Source: Amaurobius ferox (taxonomy: Eukaryota > Arthropoda > Arachnida > Araneae > Amaurobiidae). From it: a DNA stretch of 64,000 nt. The notes under the pieces are model-generated. The model searched no databases. It saw nothing but the letters and a program-made list of their open reading frames with translations, and was not told the origin of the DNA. Position numbers and translations under genes: made by a program. Of this stretch, positions 43,751 through 55,785 are shown in pieces. Each line of letters opens with the position of its first letter. Position 1 is the stretch's first letter. The stretch covers positions 116,639,239-116,703,238 of the forward strand of contig OX578145.1 in the NCBI GenBank assembly GCA_951213105.1, in the 5' to 3' direction.

Positions 43751-43785
43751 TGACGAGCGTATTTACGCTCGAAAGCGCTCTGGCC
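43744..43785 (+). ncRNA. Hammerhead-ribozyme-like motif, copy 2 (inverted)
   Basis: GTGATGAC, GAGCG-TATTTA-CGCTC, GAAA, GCGC, TC, TGGCC. Stem II is intact and its loop differs from copy 1 while the stem pairs are kept. The first core C is a G here, and stem I is weaker, so this copy is likely inactive. Confidence 0.55.
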
Positions 43786-43850
43786 TTTTTAAGTTTTGTA
43801 CATCTTAAAGAAGTGAAATAAAGACCTTCTATTATAGTTGTGTGCTTGTT

Positions 43851-44895
43851 ATTTCTGCTGGTTGAAATCAGACGTGATGCCAATTTTATTTATTTTAAAC
43901 ATAATTTGAAATAAATATGTTTAAGAGTTAAAATATCCATCGAAATCAGGAGGTCATAAGAAACAACAACAACGTTAAAATATAAATAATTTTAACTCTA
44001 ACACCAAATGAATTCTAAATGCACAATAAATGTATATTATGTTAGTGTGAACTGCGAAGAATGATAGCATTTGAAACCATAATCTTGCATAATAGCTTAC
44101 TCGCTGTTAAAAATTTGGCAACTCACTACTGGGTACAGATCAAACTTCAAAGTATTTCATAAACATTAGATAATGGCTATTAGTGTTTGCTTTCTTCAGA
44201 ATGTTACTTAATTTCTATAAAATCTTAAAATCAACACCCATACAATTGAAATCAAACTTCATATATATGCTATTTAAATTACAACTTGGTATATACATAT
44301 ATATTAATTTTATTAGTAATTTCATTAATTTGTATAACATCTTTACACTCTTATACTATAATACACTACTGTGATAAACAAAGTAACTATGAATCAGATT
44401 AAAAAATATATTGCTGGTTTCTACATAAATTTAATTAGCCTAGAAGGAAATAAATCAAAGTTTCTCCTTTAATTTAACTGATACAACAATAAAAACATCT
44501 GACCACTTAAGTTATTTAAACAGGCCAGGTGAAATATTGCAGTACAAGTTTTGATATATTCATATTTGGTTGGCGATCTTCTATCTAAAATTAGGTACTA
44601 TAAAAAATAAGTTAGAAAATCATTCAATCGGATTATTACAGATGTATAAGGTAGAACGTTTCCAGTGTCAGCATTTTACTCGCAAAAATTGTAATAAATA
44701 TATCATATACTACTTACCTAAATTTAAGACATTTTTGTTGTTTTACGAACGTGTATATATCTCCGAATATTGTCACACAACGTTATATCTTTGCACTACT
44801 TCTTTCTATCATAATTTTCTTCCCGATTTAATAACAAACATTTTTTTCCCATGTATAATCTCGAAGACGACAGATATTGTGTGAAACTGTCAAAC
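43851..44895. other. Non-coding, no gene
   Basis: AT-rich. A 104-codon frame at 44570-44884 has aromatic-rich composition and no motif. Confidence 0.5.
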
Positions 44896-44980
44896 TTCAA
44901 AGTGTATACTAGGCTCCGCCCATGACGTCATTTAACTTAGCCAATAGCGAAGAAACGGCCTCACAGCAGGGGGTATAGCG
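44896..44980. repeat. Single arm of the palindromic element
   Basis: TTCAAAGTGTATACTAGGCTCCGCCCATGACGTCATTTAACTT... matches the arms of the 35060-35263 palindrome closely through GGCCTCACAGCAGGGGGTATAGCGGG. The other arm is absent here. Confidence 0.85.
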
Positions 44981-45835
44981 GGCAAACGGGGGAAGGTTCG
45001 CTTAGACTTAAGGTGGTTTTCGGTCGTTTTCCACCCATGTTAAAGTATAGGCCATTCCTATTATCATAACCGCAAAAGAACGGCTGTGCAAATCCTTTTG
45101 GAATTTGTACGAGTGATAGAATGATATATGTAGTTTCTTGTGTAGTCAGAAAATTTGTATAATATCAATTAATTAATTATCTATAAATAAAATACTGAAA
45201 CAAAATTATAAAGTTTTAGTTCAACAGCTCTGAAATAGATGGCGCTATAGAGGCGTCGCACAGCGAATGGAGTACTTTAAAAGCCGTTTTCTTATTTCCT
45301 ACACCGAATATTTTACATTTTCTGACTACAGGAGAAAATAGGGGTTTAGCTTAATCATGTAAATCCAATGTTTTTATATTTTATTCAGTAATTTGCCCGT
45401 TTATATGATAATGCGATTTACAGTGGCTGGCGAACTTTCGGTCATTTTTGCAGCCAATGCCCGACAATATTGGCGTAAGATCAGTAGCACAGCAACCCTA
45501 GCTGTGAATGTAAATAAAAACACTTTGTTACTTCAAAAATATAGAAAAAAAATGTAAATAAGGGTAAGTATTATATTTGATACATTTCTAGCACAACTCC
45601 ACTATTCCTATAAAACTTAAGATTGTAATTCTTATAACGCTGTTGCTTATTTATTGGACTCTGTTTCAGCAGTCAAATAAGGGCAATACAAAGTGAAATT
45701 TTTTTTTCTGTAAGTTTTGGATGTGCCAGATCTGGATACTGTGCTCTATGAGTCAGGCACAAACAGCTGCACAAACAATTTTTGCTACTTGCGAGCTCCA
45801 ACAACCAGCGTGGCTGAATTCTGTGATGTCTTTTT
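44981..45835. other. Non-coding, no gene
   Basis: Mixed-composition DNA without ORFs that show family motifs. It may be the remainder of a larger element whose arm is at 44896. Confidence 0.45.
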
Positions 45836-45905
45836 AGCGGGCTAGCGCAGCGAGGTAAGACCGCGAAACGATCGTAGGTCCATGTTTGAATTGCTACGGA
45901 CCAAC
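45836..45905 (+). repeat. Possible tRNA-derived SINE head
   Basis: TAGCGCAGCGAGG (45843-45855) resembles the pol III A box with one extra base, and GTTTGAATTGC (45884-45894) a decayed B box at about 40 bp distance. Surrounding CCGCGAAACGATCG could be the anticodon-arm relic. No full cloverleaf or A-rich tail could be drawn. Confidence 0.35.
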
Positions 45906-47429
45906 TGTTGCACAAATGTCTGTTGCCATATTGTGACCAGATTCGATTGTAGCCCCGTTAACCGAAAATTGATTTAAAAAAATGATACTTAGAAGAAATT
46001 TGATTAAAACTGAACTTAGAGTATTCGTACCCACTTGCAATCAACCACTGATTCATACACCATGCAATCACATTCATGTTACCACTATCATTCAAATCGT
46101 AATAAAACCAATACTAAATCTTTCACTCTTCACAGCCATTAGCACACACAAAACAAATTAAAGAAACTTTGCACCTTATCAGTAAATGCATTAAAATGTA
46201 ACTTGCAGACAGATTATGTTAAATGGTAATAAATGCGTCCAATACACATTTTTTTTAACAGTAGGTAATATTGCATGAAAACATTGGAGAGTTTGCAGTC
46301 GGCGTTCCCAAAATTGTACTTCATGAACACCAATATTCTAAGATACAAATATAAGTGCAAGCTGGTGCTGCACTTACTTATTTATCTGAAAATATTTAAG
46401 AATGAAAAATTTATTTATAGTTATTTGACTACATTGGTTAAATATTTTACAGTGAAGCAACTAATTAAAGAGTTCAAATTTAAACAACGGGAGAAAAACA
46501 AGAGCTATAATCGAAAATTGCACCGTTTTTTATAGAGTAATCAAGATGCACAGTCTCCCAATACTATCTTAGCCAAGGATTGAACCTTGTAGAATAATAT
46601 AATATCCATAACAAACATCAATCAATAATACGTTCATCACATTTTATAGAATCCTGCTATCGCCCTTGAAAGCGTTTCAATGCATTTTTATACTATTATA
46701 TTAAACCAAATATATGAAAAGTTTAATACTACATTGCCATGGTCCATGAGGATTTAACATTCCAGCATTAATCATCGTATCCATAAATTATATAGCCTTA
46801 TATAAAACGTGGCATTAAAATATATTCTTGAAATATTAATTCTATAAATATGGATTCCTTCAGTAATAGAAGAAAAATTTGTCGAACTGAACCAGTTTAT
46901 TCTAAATAATTTTATCTTTTTTTCTGGACGTTAAAATTTTTCAGTGTTTTCTTTTTTGAACAAAGTACCCCTGCACCATCATCAGCTGCATGTGAACATT
47001 TGACCAACATTGAGTCATACAGACACTTTTGCCACATTCAATTAGCAATTAGTCTTGTTTAATATAATATGCAATTTGACACTAAAGGCTCTGTTTCTTC
47101 ATTATCTGTACTGATACCTATCTGTTTACGTTGCTTGATGCCAAATTTTTCACTTCTGGAACAAATATATATATATCTGGTATGCGATGTATTTTACAAA
47201 TGATTTAAAATAATGGATACCATTTATTTTAAGATGAGTCTGAATATCATTCCACCTTATACAAAATGCAAAAATAGATATTTATTTGTTATATCCAATT
47301 TGAAGTTTAAAAACATTTTCATTTAGTTATATAGTTATTTGCCGATGAATTTTAAAATTCATGTGTTAATTGTCATCGATTTAAATAATAAATGAATGAC
47401 AAATCATTAGATTTTAATCGTCATTTTAT
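45906..47429. other. Non-coding, no gene
   Basis: AT-rich DNA. A TA run lies near 47165. The open frame at 46275-46535 is hydrophobic/lysine-rich low complexity. Confidence 0.5.
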
Positions 47430-48410
47430 TAAAACATCCATCAGATGTACATATAATATAAAAGCCCGAGCGCTTTCATCATCATACCCTTTCTCAGTGG
47501 CATTAAATAAAAAATTATGCTAATATGCTTATATCCATCCACTACCGGCAAGTTGAATTTACATATTACAAAATTGGCATCACTACTAACCATGTTTAAT
47601 GCATCCACACAAAATCACCAGAAACAGATTTAAATTTTACAAAATTACAAATACAAGAAAGACAAATTGTCATAATCCAGTTTAAACACAAATATACGTA
47701 AGTAAGAAAACAAAAATTATTATTCTTTTTTTTAATATTTTATATTTTACAGGTAACTTTGTAAAGTTTTGACTTGCATGGAGTCGAGAACGAGTCACCA
47801 GGCATAACTTAAAACATTGACAGGGTCGAAATTGCAGATAGAGGTGCGATATAGATAAATAAAAAGGAATTCATAGAGTAAAATAGACTGGGAGTTATTA
47901 CAGCTGATCAAAAGAAAAGAATTTTCGAAAAGGGATTGAAAGTTATCACTAATCACTAATTGGGCAAGAGCTGTCTATTATCTACCTTTCTTAACATCCC
48001 TATTATGTTCAGCCAACTGTATACCAACCTAGTGTTTAGTGCTACCAATATGAAACTTATAAATATTATCTAGGAAAAGAAGGGATACTACATATACCAC
48101 AGCATGGCTTTTAAAGTTTTCTTTATCCCAAAATTTATCAGTGAGTGGGTCTAAAATTAAACTCAATACAAAATTTGAATTTGATAAGGGGATAAAAAAT
48201 TTATTGGTGGCACGGAAAACTAGCTTTAAACGGCAAACATTCATTAATGGGAATGAGTTTAGAATTGGGTTGAATAAAATTATGGCAAATATTTGAAAAG
48301 ATTTTATAAACAAACTCAAAAGAGTAACCGGCATCCTGACCAAGTTTAAGGATGAAATCAATTTCACTGTGTAAAGACGAAATAGTAGAACAAACATTAA
48401 AAGCCCGGTT
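47430..48410 (-). mobile_element. Penelope-like element fragment PLE-2
   Basis: On the minus strand, DFILKLGQDAGYSFEFVYKI (about 48360-48300) matches the region between RT and endonuclease. NIYKFHIGSTKH and QLAEHNRDVKKGR (about 48070-47980) are GIY-YIG motifs with stops between them. The same strand continues parallel to PLE-1 past 47760 to a hammerhead-like end at 47464-47501. Frames are shifted near 48250 and stops occur after GSTKH, so it is dead and older than PLE-1. Confidence 0.75.
47464..47501 (-). ncRNA. Decayed hammerhead-like motif
   Basis: On the minus strand GCCACTGAG...GATGAAAGCGCTCGGGC lines up with the PLE-1 motif; GAAA-GCGC-TC is kept, but stem II and the GA core are lost. 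Confidence 0.4.
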
Positions 48411-48417
48411 ATATTAG

Positions 48418-48678
48418 CACATATTTTGGCATCTATTGGAATCAATTACGGCCTTTAGGTTTTAAGATTACTGGATTATTAATATTTTCAATTTATTATG
48501 TTATCTGTTTTATTTTGACAAAGATTTTAGAAACTCGTAAGTTGTAGTACAGGTTATATACAGTTTTAGCACTTTTATTTTGCATATATTTATTCCACTT
48601 CATATATTTTGTAAATTTGTTTACAAACAAGACCAGGACATTTTATTCTTCAGATCTGCTCGTGAAGATTACTTGAGA
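48418..48678 (+). mobile_element. Helitron-like fragment H3
   Basis: CACATATTTTGGCATCTATTGG to CAGATCTGCTCGTGAAGATTA follows H2 (36880-37130) closely, with scattered substitutions and small indels. It lies between PLE-2 and the fold-back element. Confidence 0.85.
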
Positions 48679-48680
48679 CA

Positions 48681-49427
48681 CTTTTTTAATTTTCATATGA
48701 CCCCCTTAGACAAATTGGGTCAATCAGAAAATTTTTATTTTTGATGCAACAAGATCATTAAAAATATCCGCATATTTGTATCTTTAAAATCAACTGAATT
48801 ATGATAAAGGAAAAAATCTGACTTATGCCACTTTTCCTTACCATGTGAAAGGCTGTTTCATCAGTAAAAATAGGGATCATAAACAAATTGACGATGGAAA
48901 TTGTTTAGATTAAAAATACTTTAATATGTGTCAAAATTTCAGTTTTCAGTTTTTTAAAATTATTTTACTATAAACGTTTGAAACGGCTAAATTAAAGTTA
49001 AAGGAAAGAAAAAATCATCTGTGAGTTCTATTCTTCATTTCGAAAAATTATATTAAATTTCAAAATCAAATACATACTTGCATTTGTTTACTTATTTATT
49101 TTAATTGTTTCAAATAAAAAATGGCATGTCTCAATGTGAAAAGTACTTAAGAATCCGTGATTGCATCGTGAGTCTAAGCGGAATTTGCAAAAATGTCTCC
49201 TATGTATTATCATCCAGTTTTATCTTTTTTGTGATATGTCACAAATTTACATTTTTAATTCAATATATGGCCCCCATTCACAATGTTCAATTTTCAATTA
49301 AATATAACTCGCTCAATTTTAAAGATGCAGATATGCTGTCATTTTTAATGATCTTGTTGCATTAAAAATAAAAATTTTCTGATTGACCCAATTTGTCTAA
49401 GGGGGTCGTATAAAAATTGAAAAAATG
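48681..49427. mobile_element. Fold-back element with ~115-bp inverted arms
   Basis: The left arm (48681-48795; TTTTCATATGACCCCCTTAGAC..AAGATCATTAAAAAT) is repeated inverted at about 49315-49427. A 500-bp centre holds no coding signal; the frame at 49105-49365 has no motif. No clear target duplication. Confidence 0.85.
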
Positions 49428-49779
49428 TAACTTTTTGAAAATGAATGGGAGGACTATTTCATTAACATAGTCTTATTTCCTACCTTACTTTCAACGTTTT
49501 TGCAATTTGCATTGCCCACTTATCTCCAAAAGGTAAAGAATTAAAGCACATTTCAAACTTTTTGGGACACCCTGTATACAGAGCTATTACAGACAGTAGC
49601 AAAGCCTCCTGTTTTGTTTCCTCTAAGTGCCAATTGGGATTTTCAGCAGAGACGAATCTCTCTCAGTCTACCTATGTCAGAAGATATTCTATCGGAAATA
49701 GAACCAAATAAAAATGTGCATGCAATTTCTACCTATGCTTCGACATTTCTTTGATAGGCATGACTAAGCTAGAAGGAAG
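49428..49779. other. Non-coding with a transposon-end-like word
   Basis: TTTTTGGGACACCCTGTATAC (about 49560-49580) looks like a terminus seen on many insect mariner-type repeats, but I found no opposite end. Confidence 0.3.
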
Positions 49780-50050
49780 GAACTGTTTTTTACTTTTCCT
49801 ATATATGTAGTATAATGTGTCAGGAAAGTATTGTGACTGGGTCAAAAATTTAAATTCAAGTTTTCAATGGAAGTTTAGGTTTCAAGCATCCTTGAACTCG
49901 AATCGATCAGTTTTGAGGTGGTGTGTGTGTGAGTCTGTGGAGATGATATCTCATGAACGAATGGAGTGTTTTGAATGAATTTGATATAAAAATTACAATC
50001 AGTGAATACTGAAAGTCTATTGATTTTAAATGAAATCGAATATTTTGAAA
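49780..50050 (-). repeat. Dispersed family X2 copy
   Basis: The minus strand has the family order: TTCACTGATTGTAATTTTTATATCAAA, CACAGACTCACACACAC, GAAAACTTGAATTTAAATTTTTGACCCAGTCACAATACTTTCC, a hairpin, GGAAAAGTAAAAA. It parallels 63330-63590 in inverted orientation. Confidence 0.82.
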
Positions 50051-51653
50051 ACTGCCAAATTTCCGAATAAAATGTTGAAAAAAACATCAAAAAATAAAAA
50101 CATTCAATATTGTTTCATAAATAATCATTTCTCATGTAAGTTTTCACTAAAAAATCGATTTTTTATGGAGCTGATTTTTTAAAAATATGAGACATTAAGA
50201 TATCCAGATGTTTTATTTGAGTAGATTTCACCTATATTCTCTGATTTTCATTTATAAATTAGAAGCAGGATTCATTGATTTAAATCATGATTAGAGTAAC
50301 AATTTAAATCAATTTATTTTTTTTTTAAATCATTGGTTTAAATCAGGTCTTATTTATGAGAGAAAAAACTCTGATTTGTCAAATTAGTTTATTCTACTTG
50401 ATTTTGGGCAATATATATTTACAAAATAAATATATATTTTTGATTTTACAAAAAGGAAACTGTTAAATTTATTTTTTTTTAATTAGCTAAACTTTATATG
50501 CATTTGACACCACAGGTTGGGGAACAAACACCACCTTAGCCGAGGCTTGAAGTATAGCAAGTGTATAATATTTGCTACACATATGTATAGCAAATATGGA
50601 TCAGTGCATTACTTTTTATTGACCTTCAATCCTGATATTAATCAAATATGTCATTTTAAGCAAAACATTTCATTAAAATATAAATTCTTTTTAAAGGAAT
50701 TTATTTTCATTTTCAAATAGTTTTCTAATTCCAAGATACAATTTGTTTTTTATCTGTTCAAACTTAATTTAAGTAGAATTTTTATAATTTTATCCTATAT
50801 GTACCATGTCTATCTTCATCAGGGTCAAAAATTCTCCATTCTACATAATATTCACAAAAATTTAAATTTGTAATCTTTATATTGTTATGACATATAAATG
50901 AAAGCCATTGGAGTTGTGTTTTAAGTGTATTAAATATAATATTTACCCTTGAATTTTGTTTTCTTATTTTTTGTAACCTTTAATGTGATTTTTTTAACCC
51001 TTAATTGTAATCATTATTTTGTTATAACAATAACATTTGTTATTTTTTCTAGATAACATGGGGGGAGGGGAGTAATACAAAATTGTGTTAGATGCCATTT
51101 GTATGTTTTAGCAAATAATCTAATGAAAGAAAAAGAATTAATGAAAACCTAAACAAATATTAACTTTTGTCTAGTTAGCATTTGATGTTTTGATTATTGC
51201 TACAATTAATTTTTTTTCTAAAGATTCTTTACATTATTGCAATTAAAACTAAAGTTTTGATTTGCAAAATTTGATTTTGTGTTTTATCATTAAATTGGCT
51301 ATATTTACATTTTAATTTTTGTGTTATTAATTTCACTAAATAAAACTATTATACTACAAAATGTTGTGAGTAGATAATTGTTATTCAGGCTATGGAAGTT
51401 TGCTAAAATTCTTCTGAAGACTGAGTGAATTTCATTGTCAAGTTTGAATATGAACCCTTAAAATAATTGCCAATTATAAAAATATTTTCTATATCAAAAT
51501 TAGTTAAACAAGAAAAGTTCCATTGTCATCAAATAAAAGTTTTCATTACCATAAAATAAAATTAATATCATAAAATAATTTAATTATCATTAAATAAAAG
51601 TTTTCATTATCATATTAAAGATATCATTAAAGTTTTTTGTGTGTAATAGAGGA
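50051..51653. other. Non-coding, no gene
   Basis: AT-rich DNA. Around 50276-50346 the palindromic word GATTTAAATC and relatives recur several times. Near 51520-51620 ATTATCATTAAATAAAAG words repeat. Confidence 0.5.
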
Positions 51654-52477
51654 CTAAACAAAACTTTTGCTAAAGATAGATATTCATGTTTTTGAATGCA
51701 AATTTTACCTAATAAAATTCAATTTTTGTAAGACTAAAATCTGTGTTTTAACCATTTCATTTGATCTGATGAAAGTAGTCTTAAGTCCTATAACTTTGAC
51801 TATTGTTCACGTCAGATTTCTTATATTAGAAAACCAAAACCTAGATTTTTTTCAAAACATCTTTGCATAAAGAACAATTTGCTAATTAAAAATGCTTCTT
51901 TTGTAAAAGGCCCATATAAAAAGTTAAATACTTTACTTTATGATTAAAATATGTGACCAAAACTATTGTAATTTGAAAGTTTATCTTTTTTGAAGACCTT
52001 CCAGAAGGCCCTTGGTAACCTAGAAGACTGAATCTTTGCACACTTATAGTATTAATTATAATTAACTAAACAAAACTTTTGCTAAAGATAGATATTCATG
52101 TTTTTGAATGCAAATTTTACCTAATAAAATTCAATTTTTGTAAGACTAAAATCTGTGTTTTAACCATTTCATTTGATCTGATGAAAGTAGTCTTAAGTCC
52201 TATAACTTTGACTATTGTTCACGTCAGATTTCTTATATTAGAAAACCAAAACCTAGATTTTTTTCAAAACATCTTTGCATAAAGAACAATTTGCTAATTA
52301 AAAATGCTTCTTTTGTAAAAGGCCCATATAAAAAGTTAAATGCTTTACTTTATGATTAAAATATGTGACCAAAACTATTGTAATTTGAAAGTTTATCTTT
52401 TTTGAAGACCTTCCAGAAGGCCCTTGGTAACCTAGAAGACTGAATCTTTGCACACTTATAGTATTAATTATGAGACA
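51654..52477. repeat. 412-bp tandem duplication, one mismatch
   Basis: The 412-bp unit starting ACTAAACAAAACTTTTGC at about 51654 is repeated from about 52066. Only one difference was seen (AAATACTTT versus AAATGCTTT). Identical 67-codon frames in both are non-coding by composition. Confidence 0.95.
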
Positions 52478-53060
52478 AAACTTAACGAAGCAGGATATTT
52501 GTCATTCTCCACACATACGCACACATTCCTGTGACAAAATATGAGTTTTATTTTTTGTTAAAGTCTTTCCATAACCTCCAAAAGCTCACTGGTAACCTAG
52601 AAGGTTGAATCTTTACACACTTATACTATCTTTCACTGCATGGAATCACACAGGGAGTAGAAAATAATTTTAATTTTTATGCCTTACAAGACCCACTAGA
52701 AGCACATTACACCAAGAGTCTAGAAAGTTGAAACTTTGCATATTTATTGTATTGACAACAGGGCAGAACCTAACTGATCCAATTTTTGATTAACAACTGT
52801 TTTCAGTGCTAAGTGTTATATATTTTTAAACAAAATAAAATATGAAAAAAAGTTCCAACTTCATTTTTTATGAGTGTTATTTTCCTTGTCTAAGAGATGC
52901 TATACTAGTTGTAACTATAATAAAAACTAATAAGTACTTTTAAACCCTCCTCTGTTGACCTAGAAGTCGGAATCTTTGCACACTTATTCTAGTGACTACA
53001 ATACAGAGTTGAAACAATTGTCATCACCTAACTGACATATGCCTGCTTTCTTCAAGGAAA
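52478..53060. repeat. Degenerate array flanking the 412-bp duplication
   Basis: The phrase GGTAACCTAGAAG.CTGAATCTTTGCACACTTAT (ends of both 412-bp units) recurs diverged at about 52590-52625, 52710-52745 and 52955-52990. The 412-bp unit thus comes from an older array of this motif. Confidence 0.8.
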
Positions 53061-54145
53061 TTTTGTTGACTATTTTCTCTTATCTAACAAAATCGATTTT
53101 GGAACAAATGATGTATTTATAATGCTGTCTGTCTAACCCAGCATTTTAAAATACTAGGTAATGTGTACTATTTCTGCTAGATGCAGAGATTCATGACCGT
53201 ACACCGAATATGAATATTTTTGTTAATAAATAGAAATATATGTATACTCACATAAATATAATAACATTAATGACAAACAATTTCTTTTGCCTGGTATTTT
53301 TTAAATTATGTTGTCCGAGGAGCATTCCAAACGCGCCATTTCTGTCAAAATAGTACACACGCATATATATATATAAACTAAATAATGATCATCATTGATA
53401 CTAGAGCCCTTTGTGGGTCATTATTTGTTCCTTTCAGTTTTATCTTTAAAAAAAAAAGGTATATTTAAGAATGAACTAGCCTCATTATCAGGAGAAGAAT
53501 AATTTTGTATGAATGTGATTATTTTGCATTTCCGAATGGCTGTTGGCACAATATTTTTTAAATAAATTGAGAAATTAAGATGAATTTCGATAGTCATTTC
53601 AATCAAGTAGCGAGAGTAAGAGGACTTTCAGGTAGATCTGACATAAAACACAGTCATAATTTTTCAATTATTAGTTTCTCAAAAATTTAAAATTAGAAAT
53701 GATTACAAAAAAAAAATAATTTTTATAAACAATAATAAAAGCAGTGAGTCATACATATTTGTTTTACTTTTATAACAAGACTGGTTTTTATTGAGCTGCC
53801 AGAGGGCTCATGGCCTATTTGGTCTCCGCCCCGACGTAGGATAAAATATATATATATATATATTATTTTATTTAAAAGTGAGTGATAATGTTGTTTTCAA
53901 GATATTGCATGGTCTTTGATATGAAATGAAAAATGTCCAGAGTGTAAGGCTCCACTCAAATCTCTTAAACATCACATTTAGTACATTTACATAAACAGAA
54001 AGAGTTTTAACAAGACATTTATGAAGAAGCTTTCATATTGTAGCAAGTGCTGTGTACACTCCATTTTTGACGAAACTATTAAAAATTGTTATATTCATTC
54101 GCACATTTATTTCGTTCAGTTATACATTTTTTTGTGAAAACCGCT
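53061..54145. other. Non-coding, no gene
   Basis: AT-rich. A TA microsatellite is at about 53848-53866. GAGCTGCCAGAGGGCTCATGG near 53793 is GC-rich relative to its surroundings and unassigned. Confidence 0.45.
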
Positions 54146-54760
54146 AGTGGAAATCATTAGTGAACCCTCGTACTCTCTCTGAAGTTTCAATTTGAATCAA
54201 TATTGGGCATCATCTAAGTTCCATTTATAGCCAATTCTAAGAAATAGATGCTTCAAGGAACATTTTAACTTGAATTTGAAATTCTTAGTGAGTCCCTCTA
54301 CCCATTTAAAATTTGATAGTGAATTAATATCGGTCATCATCTAACCCAATTCTGAAAAACAGATGTGTCAAAAAGAAAAAAGTGGAAATCCTTAGTAAAC
54401 CTCTTTCCCCCATGGAGTTTGATGCTAAATCCATGAGTCATCATCTAAGCTCTATCTCTAGTCAATTAAGTGTTTCATGGGAGGGGGGGATTTTAAATCG
54501 AAAGTGGAAATTTTTAGTGAATCCTCTATCCTCTCTGAAATTGATGCTACATCCATATCAGTGGTCATCTATGCTATTTGTAGATGGTCTTGAAAAATAG
54601 ATGTTGCAAAAAAAATGTACAATTTTGAATCTAAATTGGCATCTGCATAACAGGAAGTGGAAATCCTTAGTCAATTATCCCATTCCACTCCAGAATTTAA
54701 TACTGAATCCATATCAGTCATTACTGTGCAAATTACACTACTTGCCAACCTATGAAGATT
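54146..54760. repeat. Degenerate tandem array, five units
   Basis: GTGGAAATCCTTAGTGAAYCCTC-like starts occur at about 54146, 54277, 54383, 54504 and 54656, each followed by TGAATCCATATCAGTCATCATCTAAG-like sequence and AAAAATAGATG. Units are about 105-150 bp with indels. Confidence 0.82.
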
Positions 54761-55754
54761 TCTTTATAAATTTCTTATTTCATTTGTATTTTCAAAAATT
54801 ATTTTATTTAACTTTATCTATTTGAGCAAGGGGTACAGATCTACGGAGGGAATAAAGAGAAAATTGTGGACTAAATATTTAGAAAGTTATAGTTAGTAAG
54901 GGCTAAGTCTAGACTGTCGCACTCGCAAGTGAAGGCAGGATGAAGTTCTGTCACTGTCTATGGGTATGATACAGGGATCGCATTTTTCCTAAAATTTCTT
55001 ATTTTTTTCTGAGTTCCTTAATTTCCTAAAATATTCATTTTCCTAAAATTTTCATTAATTTCCTAAAAAAATAATAATTTAATCAGTTGAGATCGAGAGT
55101 ATATTTTAATAAGTGATGAAAATATTTCCACACGGGTTTTCCCATTTGTTTTGTAACGAGTCCATGCGATGAATGTTTATTTTCGGTTTCTCTCACTCAC
55201 AGACTAATATTATATAGTATTTCGTGCTCTCACTAACGTGGCCGATCCTATTCTAAAAATAGATTCCCCCTCCCCCCCTCGAAGGGAGATGCAGCATGAC
55301 GCTGGTGGGAAAGCTAGGGTTTATTTTCTTTCATTGGTGAGTTTGAGTAACGTGTTAGACGTTGGGGGGAAAGAAGGAGGAACCAGATTGTTGGACTCCG
55401 CGAATTCTTTTTTTCTAGGTTCTTGCGCACTCTGGAAATCGGGAATTTGAAAGTGGAGTAAAATGTCAGAGAAATCGCAGGAAAAATCGATTTTTTGTTC
55501 AGGGGAGAAGGATGCAGAACTATAAAGGGGGGGGGGGGGGGAATAGAAAATAATGGAATAAATATTTAAGAAGTTATCTCGCAGGATGTGAAGTTCTGTG
55601 GGCACGATATATCTCGAACAAATTGAGAGATCCAAACAGTGGTGTAGCCAGGAACCCCACTGATGTTCGGAAAAATGATAGATAAATGGGAAACAAAATA
55701 CTTGGTCTCCCCCACCCACCACACAGTGAATACCTTTCTAAATACCTTGCCCCC

Positions 55755-55785
<31 letters not shown>

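Larger units (their letters stand above)
42939..43850 (-). mobile_element. Penelope-like element fragment PLE-1 with inverted ends
   Basis: Two inverted arms of about 85-95 bp (42939-43025 and 43757-43850; AACAAGCACACAACTATAATAG at the outer ends) enclose a minus-strand GIY-YIG endonuclease remnant. Each arm carries a hammerhead-like motif. Penelope-like elements are known for GIY-YIG endonucleases, for inverted or tandem terminal pLTRs and for hammerhead ribozymes, so this layout fits. The reverse transcriptase is missing. A second related fragment lies at 47430-48410. Confidence 0.82.

Noticed and set aside
43464..43883. 139-codon minus-strand frame
   Set aside because: It runs out of register with the GIY-YIG motifs, which lie in a different frame on the same strand.
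49560..49580. Mariner-like transposon end GGGACACCCTGTAT
   Set aside because: No matching opposite terminus or transposase was found in the window, so no element can be bounded.
51667..52282. Two identical 67-codon frames
   Set aside because: Identity comes from the 412-bp duplication; composition and stops around them do not suggest a gene.
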